A DNA stretch of 64,000 bases from Lingula anatina (Eukaryota; Brachiopoda; Lingulata; Lingulida; Lingulidae). Positions within the stretch are counted from its first letter, which is position 1, and each line of letters starts with the position of its first letter. Shown piece by piece: positions 1 to 9,918 of this stretch. The notes below the pieces were generated by a model that was given only the letters and a program-made list of their open reading frames with translations, was not told the DNA's origin and ran no database searches. The DNA is taken from positions 152,118 through 216,117 of the forward strand of contig NW_019775438.1 of the NCBI RefSeq assembly GCF_001039355.2. Direction: 5' to 3'. The position numbers and the translations under genes were made by a program.

Positions 1-48
<48 letters not shown>

Positions 49-53
49 CTTAG

Positions 54-1065
54 GTCTGTCCAAGCTTTACTCTCTGGAAACATTGAATGTCAGCAAAAAT
101 AAATTAGCTGAGGTGAGAAAACAATGTTTGGTACTTGACGATTTAAGAATCAAATACTGTAAAGTGAGTGAAAGCATGAATTTCAACATTATGTAATGAC
201 ACAAGGGCATTGTGAAGAAAGCCTGTATGTGAGCGTCCATTTGGTCACTGGTCAGAAGATGGTTACATTTTGTATTAGAAAACTGGGAGAAGTAAAAATA
301 TGTTGCTGTTATTCCAAGTAGAGAGCATGTTATGCATTATAAAAATCTCCTCCGCTTTGAGTTTCATTCTGTGTGTTATTACATTGTCTTATCTAACACA
401 TGGTTACACATCAAACCTAACACAATGTCACACCTAACACAATTGCTTATTGCTGTAATTTCAGGTAGAAAATGTGCAATGTATAGGCAAGCTTCCCTGC
501 CTTGAGAATCTCATCCTCCGTGATAACCCTATCAGGACTGTGGTAGACTACAGAGTGGCTGTACTGGAGCTGTTTGGAGACAGAGCTAAAGAGGTGAATA
601 GCGGAAATTGATTTTGGTTGAATGGTCTTGATTGAATAGTTTAATTTGTTTGCATTGGCTTTTGGCACTATACTTTAAGTTACAAGTGTAGTTAAATCAT
701 CATTATTTTGTTAAATTTTAAAAAAAGTTCTGACAGTCCCTGTATGTGAATGAAAGATAAAACGTTACAATTTTCATTTCAGGATAATTCATTACTATGG
801 TGACATTTTTGGAAATATTTAGTTTTGTATATATTATGCAAATATTATTGTTTTTATATAAGATAAGAAAATAACAATCATAAGAAGAAAATAGAATAAG
901 GTAATTATTTTCTTCATTTAGGTTCTACTTGACAAAGAGGCAACAACACAACAAGAACTTGATAAGATAGCAGTAAGACTGGCCTTACAAAAAGCAAAAG
1001 ATGACAGGGCAAAGAGGCAGAGCACCTCTAGTACAGCAGACACAACTGCTTCTATACCAAATTAA
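54..1065 (+). CDS. Nischarin-like leucine-rich-repeat protein, C-terminal exons (partial)
   Basis: Three exons are visible: 54-112, 465-593 and 922-1065 (stop TAA 1063-1065). They are flanked by AG acceptors and GT donors and the last two junctions are in phase 0. The protein enters from beyond the left edge. The first exons give consecutive leucine-rich repeats with the LxxLxLxxNxL pattern (LETLNVSKNKLAE, then LENLILRDNPI). These are followed by DYR-VLELFGDRAKEVLLD and TTQQELDKIAV-ALQKAK. That order matches what I know of the end of the LRR domain of nischarin (imidazoline receptor I-1 candidate), an endosomal and cytosolic PX-LRR protein that binds integrin alpha5 and PAK/Rac. The protein stops about 20 residues after this helix, so the large C-terminal region of vertebrate nischarin is missing here. 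Family assignment is from remembered similarity; the PX domain would lie outside the window. Confidence 0.7.
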
Positions 1066-4000
1066 CTGTAGTTTCTCCAACATAACAATAGGTGGCGTGA
1101 CTGCCTACTGCCAAGGTAGCAGATGGCCAAGACAAGAGTATCAAATGTTCAGTACAGAAGCAAATGGCAGATATCACATCTGTGGAGATTGGAGAAGGGA
1201 GGAAAATGGCATCTTTTTGCAAGAGTTAAAAGGATGCCAGAATCAGCTACCTCTCAATTACCTGCATGGTATTTGTGATCAGCCTGTCCCGTCCAGGAAA
1301 GAGTGATAGTTCACCAATGCTGTAAAATGAACAGATACACCACTGGCCAGTAAAACTGCTGCACAACAGACTGAAGACTAATGTTGAAGGACCCTTGCAT
1401 TGAGGCCTTGCCTGGAGAATAAGAATATATTGTATGGTATCAACACAAAATATGTGGCAATTTTCCTACATATGATATTAAAGGATATATGTCACCACTT
1501 AAATGGCAACTGGGATGTTTATGATCAAAATGTTGAGGAGCGAGGAGATGTTTTGTCATTACAAAAGGACGTGTGACATGTCATGTGAGAGTCGTGTGAC
1601 ATATCATTTGAGCCATGTGACATATTGAGTGATAGTCACTTACTCTAGATATATGTATTTAATTAACTTTCTTACAACCCATCATTGTTGTGGGTAGCTG
1701 CTATTATTTGGGCTCTGCTATAGCAATATTTAGCCTTGTATAAGTTACCGAGGCGCATTCAGACATAATGCAATACCAAGACTGGTTTAGGTCCAGATTT
1801 TCCCACCAAAAATACGCCAACTGATTAACACCATATTTTGTGCAGGCTAGTGTGGGTCAATTTTTGTTTCTGAATGCACAGGCATCTGTCACGTCTAATA
1901 AGCCTCAAAGACAACTAAATGAATGTACTCCTATTCATTTTATTAACAGTATGGTACTCCATTTTTTATATAGAAAAGCTGCATGTGTCCAAAACAGTTA
2001 CTTTAAGGAGGCAGATAAATGCTTTTATGACAGACTCTACTGACATGGTGAAACTAAAGACTTTAAAGAGAACATTCCATTGGCACTTGAGATTGAACTA
2101 AGTCTTTAATAGATATTGTTTCCTTAAAGGGGGCAAGTTTTATTTTGTGTGCTTTATGAAAACTGATGTTCAGAATTCACCAGTCCTCTGTGATAGTTTA
2201 CACAGTATGTGATAGGATTAATGTGATGTATTTGATTGTTGTTGAAATAGTTTTACAAGCAGGATTTAAGTTGATTTCTCCAAGACCATCATCTTCTTTC
2301 CTCAAGAGCGCATTCAGAACCGATGATCCACGGACTAATTGATCCGTCGACTAAATATGGCCGAACCCACCTCAAAGCAAGCCATCTAAATCTCTTGAAG
2401 GTCTCTCTGCCTCCACACATGCCATTACGGATTAAATCTCGGCTCTGAGGTTTAATTGTTAGGCCCCTGCAGGGACGGAGGGGCTTTGCGGCATTGCTTT
2501 TAAGTGGGTCAGCCATATTTAGTCGACGGTTCAATTAGTCCACAGATTATCTTGTTCTGAATGCGCTCTTAGTGTAAGGAATAAGAATATCTGGATCTGT
2601 ACACAGACGTGGCTATGTGAAGAATTTAGGGGTTTTAGTAACAGTCAAGCAAGATGCTACAACGATTTTAAATACCTGATAATTTTTCTTTTAGATAAAT
2701 GTTAGTGATTAGGCAGTTTTTAGCTGATTTACTGTTTTTAGATTGTGCAACTTGATAATATGCAACATTTTGAGTCTTGCATGCCTTGTGAAGATCGTTT
2801 CACTGTACACTGTTATCGCTTGAGGCAAAGCATTTTCTACTCTTTTATAAGATATTTTATCAATGTTTTTTGGCACACACTTCACTTTTCTTGAAGTATT
2901 GTTTAGAAATGATACAGAGAAACATACTTTTCTCATGGAACTTCATGAACTTGAAGAAATTTTTGCACTGCAGATTAATAAGAAAAGATTTACCCCCATG
3001 TTTTTACAAAGAACATGGTATTACTGCAGTCTTTTTGTTGATTTTTAGAGCACGATTAATGCAAGAAAGGAAAAGAATGAAGTTGGGATCTTTTCAAAGG
3101 CTCTCATAAAATAACACTGATAAATCCAGTGTTACACACTGAAGAGAATGCATTCTGAAAAGTCTTTGTACGAAAAATTATTGTTATAATATTATGTGAG
3201 ATTAGAACATATGTCTTGTGAAGGGTTCTTTGTAATTTGTAGTGAAATGTATCTTGTGCTTTTTGTCAAATTTGAAGAGAGGGCAGGACACCCATTTATC
3301 CACAAGATTAAGCGCTCCACATTGAATGTTTTGAAACAAAATATTTTATTCTTAGAATATAGATTTAAAATTACATAGTGGCAGTGCCATTGTATGTGTC
3401 TGCCTTACAACTATTGTCTTTTTTTTATATGTTTTTGGTAACAGCATAATCAGTGGAAGTGTAAGGTATTAAAAAGTCAATTAAATGTTTAGAGAAGTAT
3501 GTGGTAGAAAACTGAGGCAACATATTTGTATGTGTGTAGTTTGGGTGGGGGGTTATATGTGCTTGTTGGTCTGAGTCTGTATCCTTAAAATTTGCTGTCC
3601 ATGTGTTTATTATAAGATATATATATTTTCCCCTTTAAGATAATGAGGTGTAGTTATTTCATGTCCATAAATATGTGAATGCCCTATAAACTTGAAGTGT
3701 ATATTTTAAGACATAAGGAGTGAATGACAAAATGCTACAGGAAATGGATTTTATGTATATTGATATTTCTCAATGCCGTTAAGCTTCCCTTCATTCATAC
3801 GAATTGCTGCATCCAAGTCTGTTTTCTAAATCAGTTTTTTAAGAACATGACAGTTTGTCATCTTCATTTCTCGTCATTAAAATTCAGTGTGGATTTTTTG
3901 TATGACAAACAAGCCAAATAACTGATCACAGAATTTGTTGATAAGGCAATTCCCCCTATGCCTCTTGTGAAATATGTACAAAGAAAGATAAAAAGTATAC

Positions 4001-4300
4001 ATACATTAAATGAGCAGCCTGTTGTAGTGTTTAATTTGAAAAATGCGTTTTAAAAAGCAATAAGATTTTAATTTTTAAAATTACAACTTTTTTATTGAAG
4101 CAGTGTTTTACTTTAAATTTTGGGATAGGAATAATTTTACAACTCGGAACTGGTGCGTCCTGATAGTCCAAAGGCACTGCGGGTAGGGTATCTACCTAAA
4201 CAGCGTACCGACGGCAGATTTCAACAACTTGTCATGGAGTAGCCTGTTGATGTTTATATTTCTATGTAAAATACTTTTTAAAAAGCAAACATATTTTGAT
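1066..4300 (+). other. Probable 3' UTR and intergenic DNA after the LRR gene
   Basis: AT-rich sequence with many stops in all frames and no exon-like open frame that I recognise. It begins as the 3' untranslated region of the LRR gene. I see no unambiguous AATAAA; ATTAAA variants occur near 3470 and 4005, so the transcript end is not fixed. It contains the inverted-repeat element at 2304-2570. Confidence 0.4.
2304..2570. mobile_element. MITE with about 59-bp terminal inverted repeats
   Basis: The left end (AAGAGCGCATTCAGAAC...) returns in reverse complement at the right end (...GTTCTGAATGCGCTCTT). The similarity extends about 59 bp inward, through CGGACTAATTGA and CGTCGACTAAATATGGC, with few mismatches. 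The interior of about 150 bp codes for nothing recognisable. The open frame that spans it on the minus strand is a by-product of the repeat. No clear target-site duplication could be read. The superfamily is not identified. Confidence 0.8.
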
Positions 4301-4399
4301 AATAATCCCCCCATAACATAAAATGGTTGGGAAATCAGATAATAATATTTGACAAATGAAGGTTTTTTAAGTTTGAAAACAAAATATAATGCACCAATA

Positions 4400-4800
4400 G
4401 CCTATGTAGGCCTACTGAATGATAACAGAGAATAGTGTTCACAAGCATTGATCGATGAGCATCCAAAAGCGCCAACGAGCGTCCGCAGGAATAAAATAAG
4501 TGAAAAATCAACGATTAAGCAGATATTTATCAAGCGACGGCACTTGCAACACAAGATCAACAGGACTTGCAGAAGCGATTTTGCAAAGAACTGTAGAGGG
4601 GGGAGAAGATGCGGCAGAGAGAACAAGTCGAGTTTCGACGTCGTCTCGACTCTCTGTCACGTCACGCCGGCGTGCACACCCAGTCCACCTAAGTCATATG
4701 AGCAGAATTCAGTGAGTAGTTCATTATTTGTTCATCCGAGGAGTAATCTAACAGCTCCCAGGTAGCCCCCTGATTTTGACAAAGTCATGTGAAAGCCATG
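4400..4800. other. CpG-containing upstream region of the meteorin-like gene
   Basis: Compared with its AT-rich surroundings, this stretch is richer in CpG (for example GACGTCGTC and CACGTCACGCCGGCGTG around 4637-4675). It could be a distal promoter, or a 5' exon of an unseen transcript. No protein-coding exon with splice sites was recognised. Confidence 0.25.
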
Positions 4801-4821
4801 TGATTTCCACTAGGGTACGTA

Positions 4822-4827
4822 TATAAA
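4822..4827 (+). promoter_or_regulatory. TATA box of the meteorin-like gene
   Basis: A TATAAA hexamer sits 81 bp upstream of the ATG at 4903. A transcription start about 25-30 bp downstream (near 4852) would leave a short 5' UTR of about 50 nt. The placement fits a compact secreted-protein gene. No other TATA box lies between it and the start codon. Confidence 0.55.
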
Positions 4828-4902
4828 CGGTTCTTCTTAAAGCACCAGTTTTACAGGAACCCAGTTTCACACAGCAGTTGTGGTGAGGGAAGAAACTCCA
4901 AT

Positions 4903-7337
4903 ATGAACCGGGCTATGACAATTGTTGTCTATACTTCTGTTCTAACAGTTTGTTTGGGACTGGACTATCCAAGGAACGGTCCCTGCAAAGGTGATTATGA
5001 TGGGTAAGCAATGGTATATGTTGTCTCGAAGTTTGTCTTCGACGGAAAATATTTATTAATTTTATTTTCATTGGTTGTCTTTTGTTTTGTGGGCCAACAC
5101 TTATGTCTTAGAGTTACATTACAATAAAAGAAAACGGGACAAAAAGAATTTCTTGCCTTCAACTATCTGTGAAAATTGTTCAAATGATACAAACGTTACC
5201 GTTACATACGTGACCAAACAAGAAGGTGAAGGTGTTGTTTTCTGATTCCACTAATTGTTCTCTGTTGTCGCAACTCTGTGGTTGCGTGTGACGTTGTGTA
5301 TGTGCCACGCTGGTTTTTACACGCTACATGGTAACGCTCATTCTTCTTTGTTACGTAAATATGATACATACGTTACCGATACATACGTTACCATGTAGCG
5401 TGTAAATACTTTTATTTATATTGTTTGTTGTCCGTTTTGCAAACAAACGCCTTATTCTTACGGTATACTTCATTACAATAAAAAGGAAAAGCAGTTCAAG
5501 TATAGATTACTTGTCTTGAAACCGTTTGTTGAAATTGTTTATATGATAGATATATACGTTACCAAATAACATGAAGGTATTGTTTTATGATTTCATTTTT
5601 TGTTCTATGTTGTCGCGACTCTGTGGTTGTATTGTATATGTGGAAGTATATATATATTTTTATGCACCTTGAAAGATCTACATTATAGTTGTTAAATACA
5701 ATCCGAGCTTTCGGCCCCTGGGCCTTCTTCGGGGATTATGAACAAAAAGTTAAAAAACGTAAAAAAAACCTCCTAGGATACGTGACGAAAGCTCGGATTG
5801 TATTTAACAACTATAATGTAGATCTTTCAAGGTGCATCAAAATATATATACTTCTATTTTTATCAAGATCTATACGGTGAATTAACCTCAATCATATTGT
5901 ATATGTGTGCACGCTTATTACGTCGCTCATTCTTTTTTGTTACGTTAATATGATACATACGTTACCGTTATTACGTCACTCATTCTTCTTTGTTACGTTA
6001 AAATGATACACACGTTACCGTTATTACGTCGCTCATTCTTCTTTGTTACGTTAAAATGATACATACGTTACCGATACATACGGAAGGTAACGTATATATA
6101 TCGGTAACGTATGTATCATATTTACGTAACAAAGAAGAATGAGCGACGTAAAACCATGCGCGGAACGTCGTAGGAACACAGAGAGTCGTGACAAAGGACA
6201 ACAAACAATGAAATCAAAAAACAACACCTCGTTATTTGGCAAAGTAGATATCGGTAACGTATCTATCATATAAACAATTTCAACGAACGGTTTCAAGACA
6301 AGTATTCTATACTTGCCCTGCTTTTTCTTTTTATTGTAATGTAGTATACCATAAGAAAAAGGCGTTTGCTCACAAAACGGACAACAAACAATAAAAATAA
6401 AAGTATTTACATAAATATTTATTGATTCTATTTTCATTGGTTGCCTTTCGTTTTGTGGGCCAACACTTATGTCTTTATGTTACATTAAAATAAAAGAAAA
6501 CGAGACAAATAAGATTTCTTGCCTCCAACTATCTGGGAAAATTGTTCATATGATACATACGTTACCGATACATACATGACCAATTAATATTTAGCTGTTG
6601 TTTTCTGATTCCATTGATTGTTCTCTGTTATCACGACTTTGTGAGTGCGTGCGACGTTGTATATGTACGCACACATGTTTTTATGTCGCTCATTCTTATT
6701 TGTTGACAAAAAAAAACTATGCAGATAATTGTCTTATTTTTCAGTCCTTACAAAGAGTCGGAGGTAAAAGAATACACTGCAATGGCTAACTGCACCGAGG
6801 GTCGCTTTGACTGGAACTTCCCCATGGGTGCAACTTTGTTTCGCATGCAGAGTTCAGTATACGATGACTTTCAGTTCTGTTTTCAAGATTTGTACGGCTC
6901 TCAACTGGCCGGGTACTGGAAAATTTACGACGTCACAGGCGAAAAGATTGTCCAGATCGCAAAACCCACTAGGAGAGGTAATATCTTAGTACGAAGAGGC
7001 ACATTACAGAAAATTGACATAATGTTAAATTGTAATGACCGACTTTTAAATATGTTCAAATCATGAAAGATCTCATTTAGTCTAAAGGTGTGTTTTTATC
7101 TCAAGTAAAGGTGAAACTTGTTGCTGTGGTATCTAATCTAGGCCCTATATGCTGTTTCATGAATTAATTGTAAATATGTTGATTTCCCCCTCAATCTTTA
7201 TGAAAAATATACACAAATATTTTACAGGTCAGGTTGTCTGTCGTCAATCCCAAAATGGCAGAGTTGGCCTTTTTCTGCAATCTACGGAGAAGAAAACATA
7301 CGCCGCAGCGTTTGCGTACAAACTCGAGAGCAAATGA
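4903..7337 (+). CDS. Meteorin-like secreted protein, single N-terminal domain, 147 aa
   Basis: Exons 4903-5003, 6745-6977 and 7228-7337 (TGA) join with consistent phases (GG|T, then G|GT) into 147 residues. Residues 1-20 form a hydrophobic signal peptide ending LTVCLGL, so the product should be secreted. The mature part has exactly four cysteines (28, 50, 79, 116). Cys50 is followed by EGRFDWNFPMGATL, and Cys116 by the GLFLQST segment and AFAYKLE. Vertebrate meteorin and meteorin-like share this order: C-x-(E/Q)G--(E/W)W-YP-GAL, a third C, then QC--...LF-(Q/E)AT...F-YEL. Meteorins are secreted neurotrophic and metabolic signals of about 290-310 residues with a second C-terminal domain, which is absent here. 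The start codon was chosen because it opens the signal peptide downstream of a TATA box. Family call is from memory of the pattern. Confidence 0.7.
5643..5854. mobile_element. Hairpin (foldback) element with about 72-bp inverted arms
   Basis: The left arm 5643-5715 (GAAGTATATATA...TGCACCTTGAAAGATC...) returns almost perfectly in reverse complement at 5783-5854. The loop of about 67 bp includes, on the minus strand, CCCCGAAGAAGGCCC followed by a pairing GGGCC/GGCC stem and CCGAAAGC. This resembles the core of hammerhead ribozymes carried by Penelope-like elements. No coding capacity is present. It is nested inside the larger repeat structure of the intron. Confidence 0.75.
5915..6073 (+). repeat. 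Three tandem copies of a 53-bp unit
   Basis: Units begin at 5915, 5968 and 6021, each starting TTATTACGTC and ending CGTTACCG, with only a few substitutions. A reverse-complement copy of the same unit follows at about 6093-6155. Confidence 0.85.
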
Positions 7338-7416
7338 TGATGACATTTCACACGAAGTTGACCCAAATTTGTGCATGGCATTATGATTACTTTTCTCACT
7401 TGTAAGCAGCTTCTGA

Positions 7417-7422
7417 AATAAA
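7417..7422 (+). promoter_or_regulatory. Polyadenylation signal AATAAA of the meteorin-like gene
   Basis: A canonical AATAAA lies 80 bp after the TGA at 7335-7337, so the transcript should end near 7435-7445. The T-rich sequence GTTGTTTCTGT just beyond could be the downstream element. Confidence 0.6.
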
Positions 7423-7848
7423 TTCAAAGTTGTTTCTGTACAGCTTACTCGTCATTTTATTCTCAGAAAACACGTAGGAAGCTCTAACTCTAGGAAGCTT
7501 GTTGAAATATTTTGGGAGACGAATCATCAGCGCTAAAACCTGTATGTTAAGTACCGGGGTAGCTTTCCGTAGTTATCTATAATGTGCACTGAGAACTTAA
7601 CCGTGTTCATTGTGTATCCATGCGTGTTTTCTCGTTAACCATTTTTTACTATTTTTGCGTCTCCTACAGTGATTCACCATATAAATATATAATATTTCAA
7701 TTCGAAATTATAAGATCTCGCACATGTGTACTGTACAAAAGACACAAAGTTTAAACCTGTGCAAATGAGTAACAAAAGCGGGAAAGCTTAATGAATAATT
7801 AAACTAGCGACCATAAAATCCAGAGTGGTTTAACTCCCAAGAGGGAGG

Positions 7849-8878
7849 TAGGGGAGACCGGGGCTACCTGTAGTTGGCCCGGTTAGACACTTTTGGCCTT
7901 GTAGAGCCAACTAGGAATGAGTTAGAGTAACAAAACCGGTTTTAAAGTTAGCCCCATGAACTAAGCTATGTATGCAACGTCATTATTTTTCAAATATAAT
8001 GCCAGATGGCTCACAATTTGACAAAAAAAGCAGTTGACGTCAGGGGGGCCAACTTGCCCCGCCACGGGGCAAGTTGGCCCCAGGGTCGGGGCAAGTTGGC
8101 CCCCCTATACAAAAATGAAGTAAATTTACCATGTAAACGCCTTGAATTACATTTTGATACATTTTTAATTTGATTTTTGAGAGTCTTTGATGAATAAATA
8201 GTTCAAATGAGGCAGATTTATTGAGGTTTCCGTACGTCACGTTGTAGGGGGGTCTATGTGTTGCAAGAACCAAAATATCTATCAATAGAATTTGTTTTAT
8301 TTTAATAAAGAATAAATTAATAATGGTATAAAGCAGGTTTTTAATGAATGAAAACGAATAATAAATTTTCGTTTTAAAAGAAAGTAACAAATTCAGTTTT
8401 AAACCATCGAGTTTGTTTTAACAATGGTCTCTAGCTCTGTTGCGCGCAAAGGTTTGTGGGTAATATGATGGTCCAACTTGCCCCGAGTCAAGGGGGCCCA
8501 ACTAGCCCCGGGTGCACACTTTTTATTTTAAAGGATGGCAGCCATTTATGGTGCTAGAATAAGCAACGATGATACATCTCTGTGAAACTTGAAACAATGA
8601 GCTTCAGTTTGATGCCCTATACATATATTATATTTGATCAAAAGCCTATGAAAATAGATTTTTAAATCTCTTAAACAAAATTACTTTTAGGTGCAAAAAT
8701 CGTTTATTTCGACTCACCGCTTAAGTAAAACTTTTTAACGTCCGACACTTCCTTAGTATTGTAGGCTACGGTCACTTTACAAGAGTATGTGGCCAATTTT
8801 TTTTACCTCGTAGTTACTTTTTCATAAATGGACGGGGGGCCAACTTACCCGGAGTCCAACTAGCCCCGGTCTCCCCTA
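7849..8878. mobile_element. Non-autonomous TIR DNA transposon, about 1.03 kb
   Basis: The ends are inverted repeats: GGGGAGACCGGGGCTA...TAGTTGG on the left and CCAACTAGCCCCGGTCTCCCC on the right. Both are bordered by TA, consistent with a TA target-site duplication. Variants of the end motif (GGGGCAAGTTGGCCCC and its complement) recur inside at about 8041-8105 and 8470-8512. The interior is AT-rich and has no transposase-like frame. Confidence 0.75.
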
Positions 8879-8879
8879 C

Positions 8880-9156
8880 GTTGCGTAAATTGATATATGT
8901 GCACGAATTTGCTACATATTTTAACTTTCTTCGACCCAAATGGGTTTTAAAAAAAGCGCAGGTGCTTCTCTCTTTCTCTCTCCCACGCACTCCTTCTGTT
9001 TGTACTATTTTGTAAATAATAAAGAAAGCGCTCAAGTATAAAAATTAAATTCAAGTAATAAGAATTTATAACATATAATAGCAGCTTTTTTTTTATCTGT
9101 AGTGATATCATCTTTAAATAAAATAAAAATACAGAAATAAAATGAAAAATACAGTG
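8880..9156. other. Intergenic DNA between transposon and tRNA
   Basis: AT-rich sequence with a CT-rich patch at about 8966-8983. No gene recognised. The stretch just below 9156 contains T-runs on the minus strand that can serve as the Pol III terminator of the tRNA gene. Confidence 0.4.
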
Positions 9157-9228
9157 TTCCGGTACCGGGAATCGAACCCGGGCCGTCTGGGTGAAAACCA
9201 GAAATCCTAACCACTAGACCATACCGGA
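9157..9228 (-). tRNA. tRNA-Glu (anticodon TTC)
   Basis: On the minus strand the 72-nt sequence starts TCCGGTA and ends TACCGGA plus discriminator A, giving a perfect 7-bp acceptor stem. The D-arm has GTCTAGTGGTTAGGAT (A box). The anticodon stem TCTGG/CCAGA encloses the loop TTTTCAC with anticodon TTC. The T-arm has CCGGG/CCCGG around GGTTCGATTCC (B box). This matches the conserved eukaryotic tRNA-Glu pattern. A T-run about 10-20 nt downstream on that strand fits Pol III termination. No intron is present. Confidence 0.95.
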
Positions 9229-9811
9229 CTACATGAAAAGGCGAGGTACTTTTAAAAGTAAGTTCTTGACATGATTATAACTATTTAAAACAAAGATAAC
9301 TAGGGTTAATTAGCATTTTAATTAACAAGTGTATAACGAAATTTTTTAAAAGGTAAACAAATGGTGATTAAAACGTAACAGATTTTAATTCAGAAGTAGC
9401 TAGTTTCACGAGCATGCGCAGTTCTTAAACCAAGTTAAGAATGTGTTAGTTGGGACGTGCAGTTGTGACGATTGCGTTTCACTCTTGCAAGATAGGAACA
9501 CATTTTCTAATATCTAAATTGATGGAAAATTAATTTTTTTAGATAATTTTGTTTAAACTGCTAACTTTCCCCCCTGAATTAATTCTTAACAATATTATTG
9601 TTTGTCCACTTAATGTTCTTATCACTGATGCAGAAATAGGGGATATGCAGCTAAAAGCCCCCTTCCCCAAAATAAAATTACTCAACAATAGGCCCAGGCA
9701 AGAGTAACTTCCAAGAAACACGTGAAGTAAGATTTGCATTTCGTATTGTGATCTAAATGAATCAATCTTTTTCAATTTAGTATGATAACAACAGATAAAT
9801 ACATACATAAG
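9229..9811. other. Intergenic DNA between tRNA and the prickle 3' end
   Basis: AT-rich, no coding exon, repeat pair or RNA gene recognised in either strand. It ends where the prickle transcript should terminate. Confidence 0.4.
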
Positions 9812-9825
9812 ATTTTTTTCACAAT

Positions 9826-9831
9826 TTTATT
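9826..9831 (-). promoter_or_regulatory. Polyadenylation signal AATAAA of prickle
   Basis: TTTATT on the plus strand reads AATAAA on the minus strand. It lies downstream of both copies of the prickle terminal exon and its 3' UTR. Cleavage would be expected near 9805-9815. Other AATAAA words occur farther upstream in the 3' UTR, so alternative ends are possible. Confidence 0.45.
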
Positions 9832-9918
9832 ACAAGTGTATTGCATTACACATTGTTGCATAATTTACATGGTTGTATACACATAAACAATAAATGAAAT
9901 AAAAGTATTATACAAAAA

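Larger units (their letters stand above)
5004..6744 (+). repeat. Intron 1 of the meteorin-like gene, filled with nested repeats
   Basis: The 1.7-kb intron holds two direct copies of one segment (about 5045-5230 and 6415-6590, both containing TTTTGTGGGCCAACACTTATG). Between them lies a large inverted pair (about 5400-5640 against 6100-6420, both containing the motif GGACAACAAACAAT or its complement). It also holds a 53-bp tandem repeat at 5915-6073 and a hairpin element at 5643-5854. The phrase GATACATACGTTACCG recurs in both orientations. Confidence 0.75.

Noticed and set aside
4448-4765. 105-residue plus-strand frame before the meteorin-like gene
   Set aside because: Low-complexity basic/serine composition in a CpG-richer region, no signal or splice support; treated as upstream regulatory DNA.
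5915-6073. CRISPR-like array
   Set aside because: The 53-bp units are contiguous tandem copies with no unique spacers, in an animal intron.
6051-6437. 128-residue minus-strand frame
   Set aside because: Lies wholly in the inverted repeats of the meteorin-like gene's intron; its residues reflect the repeat sequence.
8040-8390. 116-residue minus-strand frame in the TIR element as transposase remnant
   Set aside because: Lys/Ile/Phe-rich AT-driven sequence without DDE-type motifs.
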